NCBI RefSeq assembly: GCF_900172345.1
Contig: NZ_FWFY01000008.1
Span: forward strand, 62,001 to 126,000
Direction of reading: 5' to 3'
DNA: 64,000 bases
Origin: Limimaricola soesokkakensis
GTDB lineage: Bacteria; Pseudomonadota; Alphaproteobacteria; Rhodobacterales; Rhodobacteraceae
Each line of letters opens with the position of its first letter. Within the stretch, counting starts at the first letter, position 1. The notes beneath the pieces were generated by a model. It was not told the DNA's origin. It saw nothing but the letters and a program-made list of their open reading frames with translations, and searched no databases. This document shows, piece after piece, positions 33,820 through 42,250 of the stretch. Both the position numbers and the translations under genes were made by a program.

Positions 33820-34833
33820 ATGAAGACCAGTATCGTATGTCTCTCCACCGCGCTCATGGCTGCCACGGCCCTGCCGGCGCTGGCGCAGGAAACTCTGCGC
33901 ATCCAGACGCATTACGCGCCCGAAACGGAATCCGGCAAGCTGGCCCAGCAATTCGCCGACGACGTCGAGGTGATGTCGGGTGGTGAGATCGACGTGGAGA
34001 TGTTCTTCTCCTCCTCGGTGGTGAAGACCGTGGAGGCCTTCGACGCCGCCGCCAACGGCATCCTCGACTGCGACATGACCGGCGGCGCCTACCAGACCGG
34101 CAAGAACCCCGCCTTCCAGTTCGTTGGCGACATCATGGGCGGCTACGACACGCCCTGGCAGCAATATGCCTGGCTCTACAATGGCGGCTTCGAGACCGCG
34201 GACGAGCTCTATAACGGCTTCAACATGAAGCTCGTCGGCTGGTGGATCTACGGCCAGGAATCCATGTCCTCGACCAAGCCGCTGGCCGGGCCCGAGGATC
34301 TCAAGGATTGGAAGTTCCGCTCGCCGCCGGGGATGGAAACCGAGATCTTCGCCAATCTCGGCGCGTCGCCCGTGGTCATGGACTTCACCGAGATCTTCAC
34401 GGCGTTGGAAACCGGGATCATCGACGGTGCCGACGCCTCCGGTCTGGCCAACAATGTCGGGCTCGGCCTGTACGATCTGGTCGAGCACGCGACCTATCCG
34501 GGCTTCCATTCGATGCCCTCGGACCACCTCGCCTGCCGCCTCGACAAGTGGGAGAGCCTGTCGGACGCGCATAAGCGGATCATCGACACCGCGATGCAGA
34601 AGCTGGCCTTCCAGACCGCGCTGACCTTCGAGGTCGCCAACAACGAGGCGGCGGCCGAGCTGCGCGAGAAGGGCGTGACGCTGCATGACTGGTCCGACGA
34701 GGACCGCAAGGTGTTCCGCGAGGCGGCGCAGGCGGCCTGGGCCGACTGGGCCACCAAGACCCCCGAGACCAAGGCGCTGGTCGACAGCCACATCGCCTTC
34801 ATGCAGCAGCTCGGTCTGATCGCCTCCGAGTGA
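33820..34833 (+). CDS. TRAP transporter substrate-binding protein (acid sugar)
   Basis: The 337-residue DctP-family protein has a signal peptide (cleavage near ALA|QET) and a TRAP fold with SPPGMETEIFANLGASPVVMDFTEIFTALETGIIDGADAS. The KFRSPPGME arginine is the expected carboxylate ligand. It is the first gene of dctP-dctQ-dctM-dehydratase-SDR-EamA, so the ligand is probably the substrate of the dehydratase. The binding protein at 42251-43264 is the same length and closely similar throughout. A hairpin follows the stop. Confidence 0.83.
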   Translation: MKTSIVCLSTALMAATALPALAQETLRIQTHYAPETESGKLAQQFADDVEVMSGGEIDVEMFFSSSVVKTVEAFDAAANGILDCDMTGGAYQTGKNPAFQFVGDIMGGYDTPWQQYAWLYNGGFETADELYNGFNMKLVGWWIYGQESMSSTKPLAGPEDLKDWKFRSPPGMETEIFANLGASPVVMDFTEIFTALETGIIDGADASGLANNVGLGLYDLVEHATYPGFHSMPSDHLACRLDKWESLSDAHKRIIDTAMQKLAFQTALTFEVANNEAAAELREKGVTLHDWSDEDRKVFREAAQAAWADWATKTPETKALVDSHIAFMQQLGLIASE

Positions 34834-34854
34834 TCCGGCAGGGCTGAGCGAAAC

Positions 34855-34880
34855 CTGGCCCCCGATCCGTCGGGGGCCAG
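34855..34880 (+). promoter_or_regulatory. Intercistronic hairpin after dctP
   Basis: CTGGCCCCC (34855-34863) pairs with GGGGGCCAG (34872-34880) around an 8-base loop, between dctP and dctQ. No T-run follows. Confidence 0.55.
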
Positions 34881-34918
34881 TCACGACAGAACCCCGCAAG
34901 GCGGCAAGGGAGAGGGCA

Positions 34919-35722
34919 GTGTCCATCAGGGCGACGACATCCATCAAGGACATCCTGTGGCCGGCGGTCTTCACCGCCTGCATGGCATGGCTGGTCTGGT
35001 ACTTTCCGCGGTTCATCGTCTTTGCGGGGCTGGCCAACGACAATCTCAACTCGGGCTATCTCGGCGCCGGGCCGATCGATTTCGCGATCATGGCCGGGGC
35101 GGTCGTGGCGCTGGTGATGGGGCTGCGCCATGCCCGCACGACCGCGGGCGAAGGGGTGATCGAGACGCCGATCGACCGGCTCAGCCTGTTCCTCGGCCGG
35201 GTCACCATGCTGCTCGTGGTGATCCTCGTGGGGGTGATGTTCTACGAGGTGATGCTGCGCTACATCTTCGAGCGGCCGACGCTCTGGGCCAACGAGCTGA
35301 GCCTGTGGATGGCCGGGTTCATCTTCCTGCTCTCGGGGCTCTACTCGATGCAGCAGCGCAACCACATCCGCATCTACCTGCTCTACGACGTGCTGCCGCG
35401 ACCGGTGCAGCGGATCTGCGACGTGATCTCCACCGCGCTGATCTGCGTCTTCGCCTTCGCGATGATCTGGGGGTCGTGGAACGAGGCGCGCGACAAGTTC
35501 CTGCGCTGGGAGACTTTCGGCACCGCCTTCGATCCGCCGATCCCCGCGACGCTCAAGCCGTTGGTGCTGCTGGTGATGGTGCTGGTGGCGCTGCAGGCGA
35601 TCGCGAACCTGATCGCCGATTGGCACAAGGGCCCCGAGAGCCACGGGGTGATCGACGAGGGCGAGGTCGAGGACATGATCCAGACCGCCCGCGCGCAGCA
35701 CGAACAGGGAAGACACGACTGA
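34919..35722 (+). CDS. TRAP transporter small permease (DctQ family)
   Basis: The 267-residue protein is longer than usual for DctQ (about 160-190): an extra N-terminal region with two hydrophobic helices (about 12-30 and 45-65) precedes the four-helix DctQ domain, whose signature is WANELSLWMAGFIFLLSGLYSMQQRNHIRI. The acidic C-terminal tail (EDMIQTARAQHEQ) is cytoplasmic. The start is GTG at 34919; the stop overlaps dctM (TGATG). Confidence 0.8.
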   Translation: MSIRATTSIKDILWPAVFTACMAWLVWYFPRFIVFAGLANDNLNSGYLGAGPIDFAIMAGAVVALVMGLRHARTTAGEGVIETPIDRLSLFLGRVTMLLVVILVGVMFYEVMLRYIFERPTLWANELSLWMAGFIFLLSGLYSMQQRNHIRIYLLYDVLPRPVQRICDVISTALICVFAFAMIWGSWNEARDKFLRWETFGTAFDPPIPATLKPLVLLVMVLVALQAIANLIADWHKGPESHGVIDEGEVEDMIQTARAQHEQGRHD

Positions 35723-37317
35723 TGTTCGATATCGGAACCATCTCGACGCTGCTGCTGCTGGCGATGCTCGGGCTTCTGGCCATCGGCATGCCGCTGGGCT
35801 TCGCCTCGGCCGTGCTCGCCGTGGGCGTGCTGGTGATGAAGTTCGGCCCCGACCTGCTCTTTGCCAATTTCGGCACCGGGCCGCTCAACATCCTGGCGCA
35901 GCGGATCTACGGCCTGCTCACCGATTACGTGCTGATATCGATCCCGCTCTTCATCTTCATGGCGAACCTGCTGGAGCGATCCGGCATCGCCGCCGAGATG
36001 TACAACTCGCTCAATGTCTGGCTGAACCGGACCCGTGGCGGCATCGCCATCGTCACCTCGATCATGGCGGTGATCATGGCCGCGATGTCGGGCATCATCG
36101 GCGGCGAGGTGGTGCTTCTGGGCCTGATCGCGCTGCCGCAGATGCTGCGGCTGGGCTATGATCGCAACCTCGCCATCGGCACGATCTGCGCCAGCGGTTC
36201 CCTGGGTACGATGATCCCGCCCTCGATCGTGCTGATCATCTACGGGCTGATCACCGAGACTTCGATCAAGGCGCTGTTCACCGCCTCGTTCCTGCCGGGC
36301 TTCATCCTCGCGTCCTTCTTCATCATCTACATCGTGGTGCGCACCCGGCTGAACCCGGCGCTGGCGCCCTTGCCCGATCTCGATCCGTCCGAGCCGGAGC
36401 TGGCCGAGAAACGCAAGCTGTTCGGGACCTTCCTTCTGACGATCATCGGCGGCTTCGCGGGCGCGCTGTTCCTGCGGGCCCTGTTCCTGACCCTGACCGG
36501 ACAGAACGCGGCGCGCGAAGGCGTGGCCGACATCGCCTTCGGCACCCCGGCATATGTCGCGATCTTCGGCGTGGTGACGCTGGCGGCGCTGGGGCTGATC
36601 TTCGGGGTGATGGGGCGCGAGCGGTTCCGCACCTCGTGGTCGATGGGCAAGGGCCTCGTCGGGCCGATGGTCGTCATCGGCGTGGTGCTGGGCTCGATCT
36701 ATGGCGGCATCACCGGCATCACCGAGGCCGCCGGGATGGGCGTGATCGCGGTGGGCGTGATCGCCGCGCTCAGGGGCGAGATGAGCTTCAACCTGCTGTG
36801 GGAGGCGCTCAAGCGGACGCTGAAATCGACCGGCACGATCATCTGGGTGACGATCGGCGCGACGGCGCTGGCTGGGGCCTATACCATCGCGGGCGGGCCG
36901 ACCTTCATCGCCTCGACCATCGTCGGCAGCGACCTGCCCACCATGGGGGTGATCCTGATCATGATGGCGATCTTCCTGGTGCTCGGTGCCTTCATGGACT
37001 GGGTCGGCATCGTACTTCTGGTGATCCCGGTGTTCCTGCCGATCATCCTGCGGCTGCCGATCGAGGAAATCGGCCTGTTCGGCACGCTGGAGCCCGCGCA
37101 TCTGTCGATCTGGTTCGGGGTGGTGTTCTGCATGAACATGCAGGTGAGCTTCCTCAGCCCGCCCTTCGGACCGGCGGCGTTCTATCTCAAATCCGTGGCC
37201 CCGCCCGAGATCTCGCTGACCGACATCTTCCGCGGCTTCCTGCCCTTCATCGCGATCCAGCTCGCGGCCCTGTCCCTGCTGCTGATCTGGCCGCCGCTGG
37301 TGTCGGTGTTCCTCTAG
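35722..37317 (+). CDS. TRAP transporter large permease (DctM family)
   Basis: The 531-residue protein is larger than the usual 425-440 residues; the extra length lies in the middle (about residues 205-300, two additional hydrophobic segments around FLLTIIGGFAGALFLRALF and YVAIFGVVTLAALGLIFG). Core motifs are IPLFIFMANLLERSG, SGIIGGEVVLLGLIALPQM, GSLGTMIPPSIVLIIYGL and SFLSPPFGPAAFYLKS. Enlarged DctM partners with enlarged DctQ, as here, define a distinct TRAP subfamily linked in my reading to sugar-acid or hydroxy-acid substrates. Confidence 0.83.
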   Translation: MFDIGTISTLLLLAMLGLLAIGMPLGFASAVLAVGVLVMKFGPDLLFANFGTGPLNILAQRIYGLLTDYVLISIPLFIFMANLLERSGIAAEMYNSLNVWLNRTRGGIAIVTSIMAVIMAAMSGIIGGEVVLLGLIALPQMLRLGYDRNLAIGTICASGSLGTMIPPSIVLIIYGLITETSIKALFTASFLPGFILASFFIIYIVVRTRLNPALAPLPDLDPSEPELAEKRKLFGTFLLTIIGGFAGALFLRALFLTLTGQNAAREGVADIAFGTPAYVAIFGVVTLAALGLIFGVMGRERFRTSWSMGKGLVGPMVVIGVVLGSIYGGITGITEAAGMGVIAVGVIAALRGEMSFNLLWEALKRTLKSTGTIIWVTIGATALAGAYTIAGGPTFIASTIVGSDLPTMGVILIMMAIFLVLGAFMDWVGIVLLVIPVFLPIILRLPIEEIGLFGTLEPAHLSIWFGVVFCMNMQVSFLSPPFGPAAFYLKSVAPPEISLTDIFRGFLPFIAIQLAALSLLLIWPPLVSVFL

Positions 37318-37324
37318 GCCAACC

Positions 37325-37347
37325 GGGCGGGCCATCATGGCCCGCCC
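37325..37347 (+). promoter_or_regulatory. Hairpin between dctM and the dehydratase gene
   Basis: GGGCGGGCC pairs with GGCCCGCCC around ATCAT in the 53-bp gap after dctM. Possible partial terminator or processing site that sets transporter and enzyme expression apart. Confidence 0.5.
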
Positions 37348-37370
37348 CTCCCATTCGAGAGACCTCGCCC

Positions 37371-38864
37371 ATGTCCGCCCTGATCCGACTAGACGCCTCA
37401 GACAACGTCGCCACCGCGCGCCGCGCCATCAGCCCCGGCGAGGAGGGGGCGACGACCCCGGTGCCGCGCGGCCACAAGATGGCGCTGGAGCCGATCCCCG
37501 AAGGCGCGGCCGTGACCAAATACGCGCAGGTGATCGGCTATGCCGCGGAGGACATCCCGGCGGGCGCGCATGTGCATGTCCACAACCTCGCCTTCCGCGA
37601 CATCGACCACGAGCACGCCTTCGGCTCGAACCTGCGACCCGCGCCTGAGCCCGAGCGGCGCGATCACTTCATGGGCTACCGCCGGGCGACCGGCCGGGTC
37701 GGCACCCGCAACTACATCGCCGTCCTGACGAGCGTGAACTGCTCGGCCACCGCGGCGCGGCTGATCGCGCAGGCCTTCACGCCTGAGAAACTGGCCGCCT
37801 ATCCCAATGTCGACGGCGTCGTGGCCTTCGTCCATGGCACCGGCTGCGCCATGGGCGGCGACGGCACCGGGTTCGAGCTGTTGCAGCGCACGCTGTGGGG
37901 CTATGCCCGCAACCCCAATGTCGGCGGCGTGCTGATGGCAGGGCTGGGTTGCGAGATGATGCAGATCGACTGGCTGATCGAGGCCTATGGCCTCACCCCC
38001 GGCCCGCTGTTCCGCACGATGAACATTCAGGACGTGGGCGGGCTGCGCCGCACCGTCGAGGCCGGTGTGGCGGCGATCGAGGAGATGCTGCCCGAGGTCG
38101 ACAAGGCGCGCCGCGAGGAATGCCCGGCCTCGGAGCTAATGGTGGCGCTGCAATGCGGCGGCTCGGACGCGTGGTCGGGGATCACCGCAAACCCGGCGGT
38201 CGGCTACGCCTGCGACCTTCTGGTGGCGCAGGGCGGTACCGGGGTGCTGGCCGAGACGCCCGAGATTTACGGCGCCGAGCACCTGCTGACCGCGCGCGCG
38301 GCGAAGCCGGAGGTGGGCGAGAAGCTGATCGGGCTGATCGAGTGGTGGCGCGACTACACCGCCCGCAACCGCGGCTCGATGGACAACAACCCCTCGCCCG
38401 GCAACAAGGCGGGCGGGCTGACGACGATCCTCGAGAAAAGCCTCGGCGCAGCGGCCAAGGGCGGCACGACGCCGCTCATGGGCGTTTACCGTTATGCCGA
38501 GCCGGTGACCGAAAAGGGCTTCGTCTTCATGGACAGCCCCGGCTACGATCCGGCCAGCGTGACCGGGCAGATCGCGTCGGGCTGCAACCTCGTGGCCTTC
38601 ACCACTGGGCGCGGCTCGGCCTTTGGCGCCAAGCCGTCGCCCTCGATGAAGATCGCCACTAATTCCGAGATGTTCGCCCGGATGGAGGAGGACATGGACA
38701 TCGATGCGGGACGCATCCTGTCGGGCGGCGCGACGGTCGAAGAAGTCGGGCGCGAGATCTACGAGACATGGCTGCGCATGGCCTCGGGCGAAAAGTCGAA
38801 ATCCGAGGCGCAGGGGCTTGGCGATTACGAGTTCGTGCCCTGGCAGGTCGGGGCGGTGATGTGA
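37371..38864 (+). CDS. UxaA/GarD-family sugar-acid dehydratase
   Basis: The 497-residue protein joins an N-terminal SAF domain (about 1-90, GHKMALEPIPEGAAVTKYAQVIGYA with catalytic-type His residues in HVHVHN) to the UxaA/GarD catalytic region: GYRRATGRVGTRNYIAVLTSVNC, GCAMGGDGTGFE and SDAWSGITANPAVGYACD. Members dehydrate altronate, galactarate or related acid sugars to 2-keto-3-deoxy acids with iron. The substrate here is unknown; the following SDR and the FAH-fold hydrolase (32119) suggest a 2-keto-3-deoxy product that is oxidised and cleaved. Confidence 0.85.
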   Translation: MSALIRLDASDNVATARRAISPGEEGATTPVPRGHKMALEPIPEGAAVTKYAQVIGYAAEDIPAGAHVHVHNLAFRDIDHEHAFGSNLRPAPEPERRDHFMGYRRATGRVGTRNYIAVLTSVNCSATAARLIAQAFTPEKLAAYPNVDGVVAFVHGTGCAMGGDGTGFELLQRTLWGYARNPNVGGVLMAGLGCEMMQIDWLIEAYGLTPGPLFRTMNIQDVGGLRRTVEAGVAAIEEMLPEVDKARREECPASELMVALQCGGSDAWSGITANPAVGYACDLLVAQGGTGVLAETPEIYGAEHLLTARAAKPEVGEKLIGLIEWWRDYTARNRGSMDNNPSPGNKAGGLTTILEKSLGAAAKGGTTPLMGVYRYAEPVTEKGFVFMDSPGYDPASVTGQIASGCNLVAFTTGRGSAFGAKPSPSMKIATNSEMFARMEEDMDIDAGRILSGGATVEEVGREIYETWLRMASGEKSKSEAQGLGDYEFVPWQVGAVM

Positions 38865-38874
38865 GGAAAGCGAG

Positions 38875-39591
38875 ATGAGACTGGCAGGCAAGCGCGCCTT
38901 CGTCACGGCGGCGGGGCAGGGGATCGGGCGGGCCATCGCCGAGGCCTATGCCCGCGAGGGGGCCGATGTGGTCGCGACCGATCTCGACGGCGGCAAGGTC
39001 GCGGATATTGGCGGCCGCGCGCTCGACGTGACCGACAAGGCGGCGCTGCAGGCGGCGGTACGTGATGCTGCGCCCGACATCCTCGTCAACTGCGCGGGCA
39101 TCGTGCATGCGGGCTCGATCATGGAGGCCAGCGACGCCGATCTCGACTTCGCCTTCGCGCTCAACGTGCGGGCGCAGTTCCACGCGATGCAGGCGGCGCT
39201 GCCGGGCATGGTCGAGCGGGGCGGTGGGGCGATTGTCAACATCGCCTCGGTCTGCTCCTCGATCCTCTCGGCGCCGAACCGCTTCGTCTATGGCACCACC
39301 AAGGCCTCGGTCATCGCGATGACCAAGTCGGTGGCCAAGGATTTCGTGACGCAGGGCATCCGCGCCAACGCGATCTGCCCCGGAACCGTCGACAGCCCGT
39401 CGCTGCACGAGCGGCTGCGCGCGACGGGCGACTACGAGGCGGCGATGGCCGCCTTCATCGCGCGCCAACCGATGGGCCGGATCGGCCGGGCGGAGGAGGT
39501 CGCGGCGCTGGCGGTGTATCTGGGCTCCGACGAGGCGGCATTCACCACGGGACAGGCGCATATCATCGATGGCGGCTGGGCCAACGGCTGA
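38875..39591 (+). CDS. SDR dehydrogenase, probably of a 2-keto-3-deoxy sugar acid
   Basis: The 238-residue classical short-chain dehydrogenase has TAAGQGIGRAIA (NAD site, 11-22), an Asp ending strand 2 (ATDLD, favouring NAD), NCAG, and the Ser-Tyr-Lys triad in NIASVCSS...YGTTKAS. It closely follows the pattern of BDH2/2-keto-3-deoxy-L-fuconate dehydrogenase-like SDRs. Spaced 10 bp after the dehydratase, it would oxidise the dehydratase product at C4 for the FAH hydrolase. The stop shares a base with the EamA start. Confidence 0.82.
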   Translation: MRLAGKRAFVTAAGQGIGRAIAEAYAREGADVVATDLDGGKVADIGGRALDVTDKAALQAAVRDAAPDILVNCAGIVHAGSIMEASDADLDFAFALNVRAQFHAMQAALPGMVERGGGAIVNIASVCSSILSAPNRFVYGTTKASVIAMTKSVAKDFVTQGIRANAICPGTVDSPSLHERLRATGDYEAAMAAFIARQPMGRIGRAEEVAALAVYLGSDEAAFTTGQAHIIDGGWANG

Positions 39592-40466
39592 TGGAGGCGG
39601 TGCGCCCGCGCGAGGAACGGACCGGCTTCGGGCTGGTGCTGATGGGCTGCGCGGTGGGCTTCTTCACCTGCATCGACACCTCGGCGAAATGGCTGATCCT
39701 CGCCGGGTTCCCGGCGTTGCAGGTGGTCTTCGCGCGCTATGCCGGCCACCTGCTGCTGTCGCTGGCGCTCTACATGCCCGGCGGCGGTCTGGCGCAGTTC
39801 CGCTCGGCGCGGCCGGCGCTGCAATTCCTGCGCTCCTCCTTCCTGCTGGGCAGCACCTTTCTCAACTTCACGGCGCTGAACTACCTGCCGCTGACCATCA
39901 CCACGACGGTGATGTTCGCGGGGCCGATCGCGGTGACGCTCCTGTCGATCCCGATGCTGGGCGAGCGGGTCGGCATAAGGCGCCTGGTGGCGGTGCTGGT
40001 CGGGTTCTCGGGCGTGCTGGTGGTGGTGCAGCCATGGGGCGCGGCGTTCCACCCGGCGATGATCCTGTCGCTGGGCGCGCTGAGCTGCGCCTCGCTCTAT
40101 TTCGTGCTGACGCGGATGATCGCCGGGGCCGAGAGCACGGCGACGAGCCAGCTCTGGTCGAGCGGGCTGTCGACGCTGGTGATCGCGCCGATGGTGCTGC
40201 CGGTCTGGCAATGGCCCACGACACTGCTGGAGGGGGTGATGCTCTGCGCGATCGGGCTGTTCGGCGGGGTGGGCCACATCCTCGCCACCGTGGCGCATCG
40301 CCTCGCCGATGCCTCGCTGCTGGCGCCGGTGGTCTATATCCAGATCCTCTTTGCCTCGCTGGCGAGCATCCTCGTCTTCGCGACATGGCCCACCCCCTGG
40401 ACGCTGCTCGGCGGCGCGATCATCGTCGCGGCAGGGGGCTATATCTGGAACCGCGAGCGGCGCTAG
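39591..40466 (+). CDS. EamA/DMT-family membrane transporter
   Basis: The 291-residue protein has ten hydrophobic helices in two EamA repeats, with AVGFFTCIDTSAKWLI in the first and the PLTITTTVMFAGPIAVTLLS and DASLLAPVVYIQILFASLASILVF boundaries. It exports or exchanges small metabolites; ligand unknown. As the last gene of the TRAP-dehydratase operon it may relieve build-up of a pathway intermediate. It ends 4 bp inside the convergent GntR gene. Confidence 0.8.
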   Translation: MEAVRPREERTGFGLVLMGCAVGFFTCIDTSAKWLILAGFPALQVVFARYAGHLLLSLALYMPGGGLAQFRSARPALQFLRSSFLLGSTFLNFTALNYLPLTITTTVMFAGPIAVTLLSIPMLGERVGIRRLVAVLVGFSGVLVVVQPWGAAFHPAMILSLGALSCASLYFVLTRMIAGAESTATSQLWSSGLSTLVIAPMVLPVWQWPTTLLEGVMLCAIGLFGGVGHILATVAHRLADASLLAPVVYIQILFASLASILVFATWPTPWTLLGGAIIVAAGGYIWNRERR

Positions 40467-41218
40467 GCGCCGCTACCCCAGGCGCGGATGCGGTCGGCGA
40501 CGCGCGCGTCGGGCGCGCCGCCCTCCTCGCGCTCGCGCCAGCGGTCGAGCAGCGGTTGGCCCGAGTTGCGGCAATGCACCCGCATGGCGCGGCGCGCGGC
40601 CTCGGCGTCGGCGTCGGCGAATGCGTCGAGGATCGCGAGGTGCTCGGCCTCGTAGAAGCGCGCCACGTCGGCCGCGTCGCGGCGGTTGTTGGCGCGGGTC
40701 CATTCGGGGAAACGCCGGCGGGCGCGCCAGAACTCCTCGACGATGCCGACGAAGACCGAGTTGCCGGTGGCCCGCGCGATGGTGACGTGGAAGTCGCGGT
40801 CGAGCCGCTCGACCTCCGAAAGCGCCAGCGCGGGGTCGGCCATGCCGGCGACCAGCCCCCGCAGATGCGCGAGATCCGCCGTTCCCATGAAGGGCGCGGC
40901 GGCGGCGGCGATCTCGGGCTCGATCCGGTAGCGCGCCTCGACCAGCTCGTAGAAGCCGGGTTGGGCCGGCGGCTCGGACGGGGCCTCGGGCAACGTCTCG
41001 GCGACGAAGGCCCCGGCGCCGAAACGGGTGACGACGTAGCCCATCAACTCCAGCGCGATCATCGCCTCGCGCACCGTGGTGCGGCTGACGCCCAAGCGCT
41101 CGACCAGATCCTTGTCGGCGGGCATCTTGGCGCCGGGGGCGAGATCGCCCGCGCGGATCGCGGCGGCGATCTCATCGGCCACGAGCCGGTAGCGCGGGGT
41201 CTGGATGATGGGCTTCAC
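40463..41218 (-). CDS. GntR/FCD regulator of the denD operon
   Basis: The 251-residue protein has the GntR winged helix (VADEIAAAIRAGDLAPGAKMPADKDLVERLGVSRTTVREAMIALELMGYV) and an FCD domain with DFHVTIARATGN and a metal-type His pattern. It is the last gene of dctP-denD-gntR (18-bp gap) and would control that operon through the ATTGCCAGACAAT element at 43317. It differs from the GntR at 32961, so at least two acid-sugar regulators work in the island. Confidence 0.82.
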   Translation of the reverse strand: MKPIIQTPRYRLVADEIAAAIRAGDLAPGAKMPADKDLVERLGVSRTTVREAMIALELMGYVVTRFGAGAFVAETLPEAPSEPPAQPGFYELVEARYRIEPEIAAAAAPFMGTADLAHLRGLVAGMADPALALSEVERLDRDFHVTIARATGNSVFVGIVEEFWRARRRFPEWTRANNRRDAADVARFYEAEHLAILDAFADADAEAARRAMRVHCRNSGQPLLDRWREREEGGAPDARVADRIRAWGSGA

Positions 41219-41235
41219 GCGATCCTTTCTCCGGC

Positions 41236-42198
41236 TCAGGTGGGCCGGTCGTCCTCGAGATAGTAGCGCACGTTCTCCTCGAAGCTCGCATCGGCCTCGA
41301 GCCCGAGCGCCAGCGCCTTGGCAGGATCGTAGTCGAAACGCCAGCCCGACACGATGTCACGGATCGCCGGGTCGTCCTCGAAGCGAATGAGCTTCGCAGG
41401 CTCGGGCCCCGCCACCGCCGTCATCGCCTCGATCATCTGGCGGATGGTGAGGGTGCGGCCGGGCATCGTCATGGTACGGCTCTGGCCCAGATCGGCGGCC
41501 TCGATCTCGGCGCCACGAATGAGGTTCTCCACGCAGAGCCGCGGGCTCAGGTAGTAATGCGGGAACTCCGGATCGACCGGGCAAACCGCTTCCTCGCCGT
41601 TCAGTGGCTCGCGGATGATCGAGGACATGAAGGAGGACGCGGCACGGTTCGGGCGGCCCGGGCGCACCGAGATCGTCGGCAGGCGCAGCGTCCGGCCATC
41701 GACGAAGCCCCGGCGCGAGTAGTCGTTGACCAGAAGCTCGCCGATCGCTTTCTGGGTGCCATAGGAAGTCTGCGGGTTGGGGATGGTCCAGTCGCGGATC
41801 GGGTCGGGCACCTCGCCGCCGAACACCGCGAGCGAGGAGGTGAAGACCAACACCGGGGCGCGGCCCTGCAGGCGCAGGCTCTCCAGCACGTTCAGCACGC
41901 CGTGCAGGTTGACGTTCATGCCGTCCTCGAACTCGGCCTCGGCGTGGCTGGACACCACGGCGGCGAGCAGGAACACCGCGTCGAAGCCCGGTGCGAGCAG
42001 CGCGTCCATCGCCGCGCGGTCGGTGATGTCGCAGGCAGTGCAGGCGATGTCGAAGGGCGCGTCGAGCGGGGCAGGGGCGGCGATGTCGGCCAGCGTCAGC
42101 CCGGCGATCTGGCGGCCACGCAGCTCCCCGCGCGCGATGAGGCGGCGGGCCAGCTTCTGGCCCAGAAAGCCGCCGCCGCCGATGATCAGGATGTTCAT
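41236..42198 (-). CDS. denD: D-erythronate dehydrogenase (extended SDR)
   Basis: The 320-residue NAD-dependent epimerase/dehydratase-fold protein has GGGGFLGQKLARRL (7-20), a Tyr-Lys pair in SYGTQKAIGE and PNRAASSFMSSIIREPLNGEEAVCPV, the pattern of DenD. DenD oxidises D-erythronate at C2 to 2-oxo-tetronate, which then enters OtnI, OtnK and OtnC encoded 12 kb away. It is cotranscribed with an orphan TRAP binding protein. Confidence 0.85.
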   Translation of the reverse strand: MNILIIGGGGFLGQKLARRLIARGELRGRQIAGLTLADIAAPAPLDAPFDIACTACDITDRAAMDALLAPGFDAVFLLAAVVSSHAEAEFEDGMNVNLHGVLNVLESLRLQGRAPVLVFTSSLAVFGGEVPDPIRDWTIPNPQTSYGTQKAIGELLVNDYSRRGFVDGRTLRLPTISVRPGRPNRAASSFMSSIIREPLNGEEAVCPVDPEFPHYYLSPRLCVENLIRGAEIEAADLGQSRTMTMPGRTLTIRQMIEAMTAVAGPEPAKLIRFEDDPAIRDIVSGWRFDYDPAKALALGLEADASFEENVRYYLEDDRPT

Positions 42199-42222
42199 TG
42201 GGTCACTTTCCAGTCTGGGGGC

Positions 42223-42243
42223 GGGGGGCCGGAGCGGCCCCCC
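42223..42243 (-). promoter_or_regulatory. Intercistronic hairpin after the orphan dctP
   Basis: GGGGGGCC and GGCCCCCC pair around GGAGC in the 52-bp gap between dctP and denD. It matches the hairpins found after the four other binding-protein genes. Confidence 0.55.
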
Positions 42244-42250
42244 GGACGGC

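Noticed and set aside
35383-37338. Long antisense frame over dctQ-dctM
   Set aside because: Low-complexity His/Asp/Arg/Gln translation is the shadow of a hydrophobic membrane protein on the other strand.
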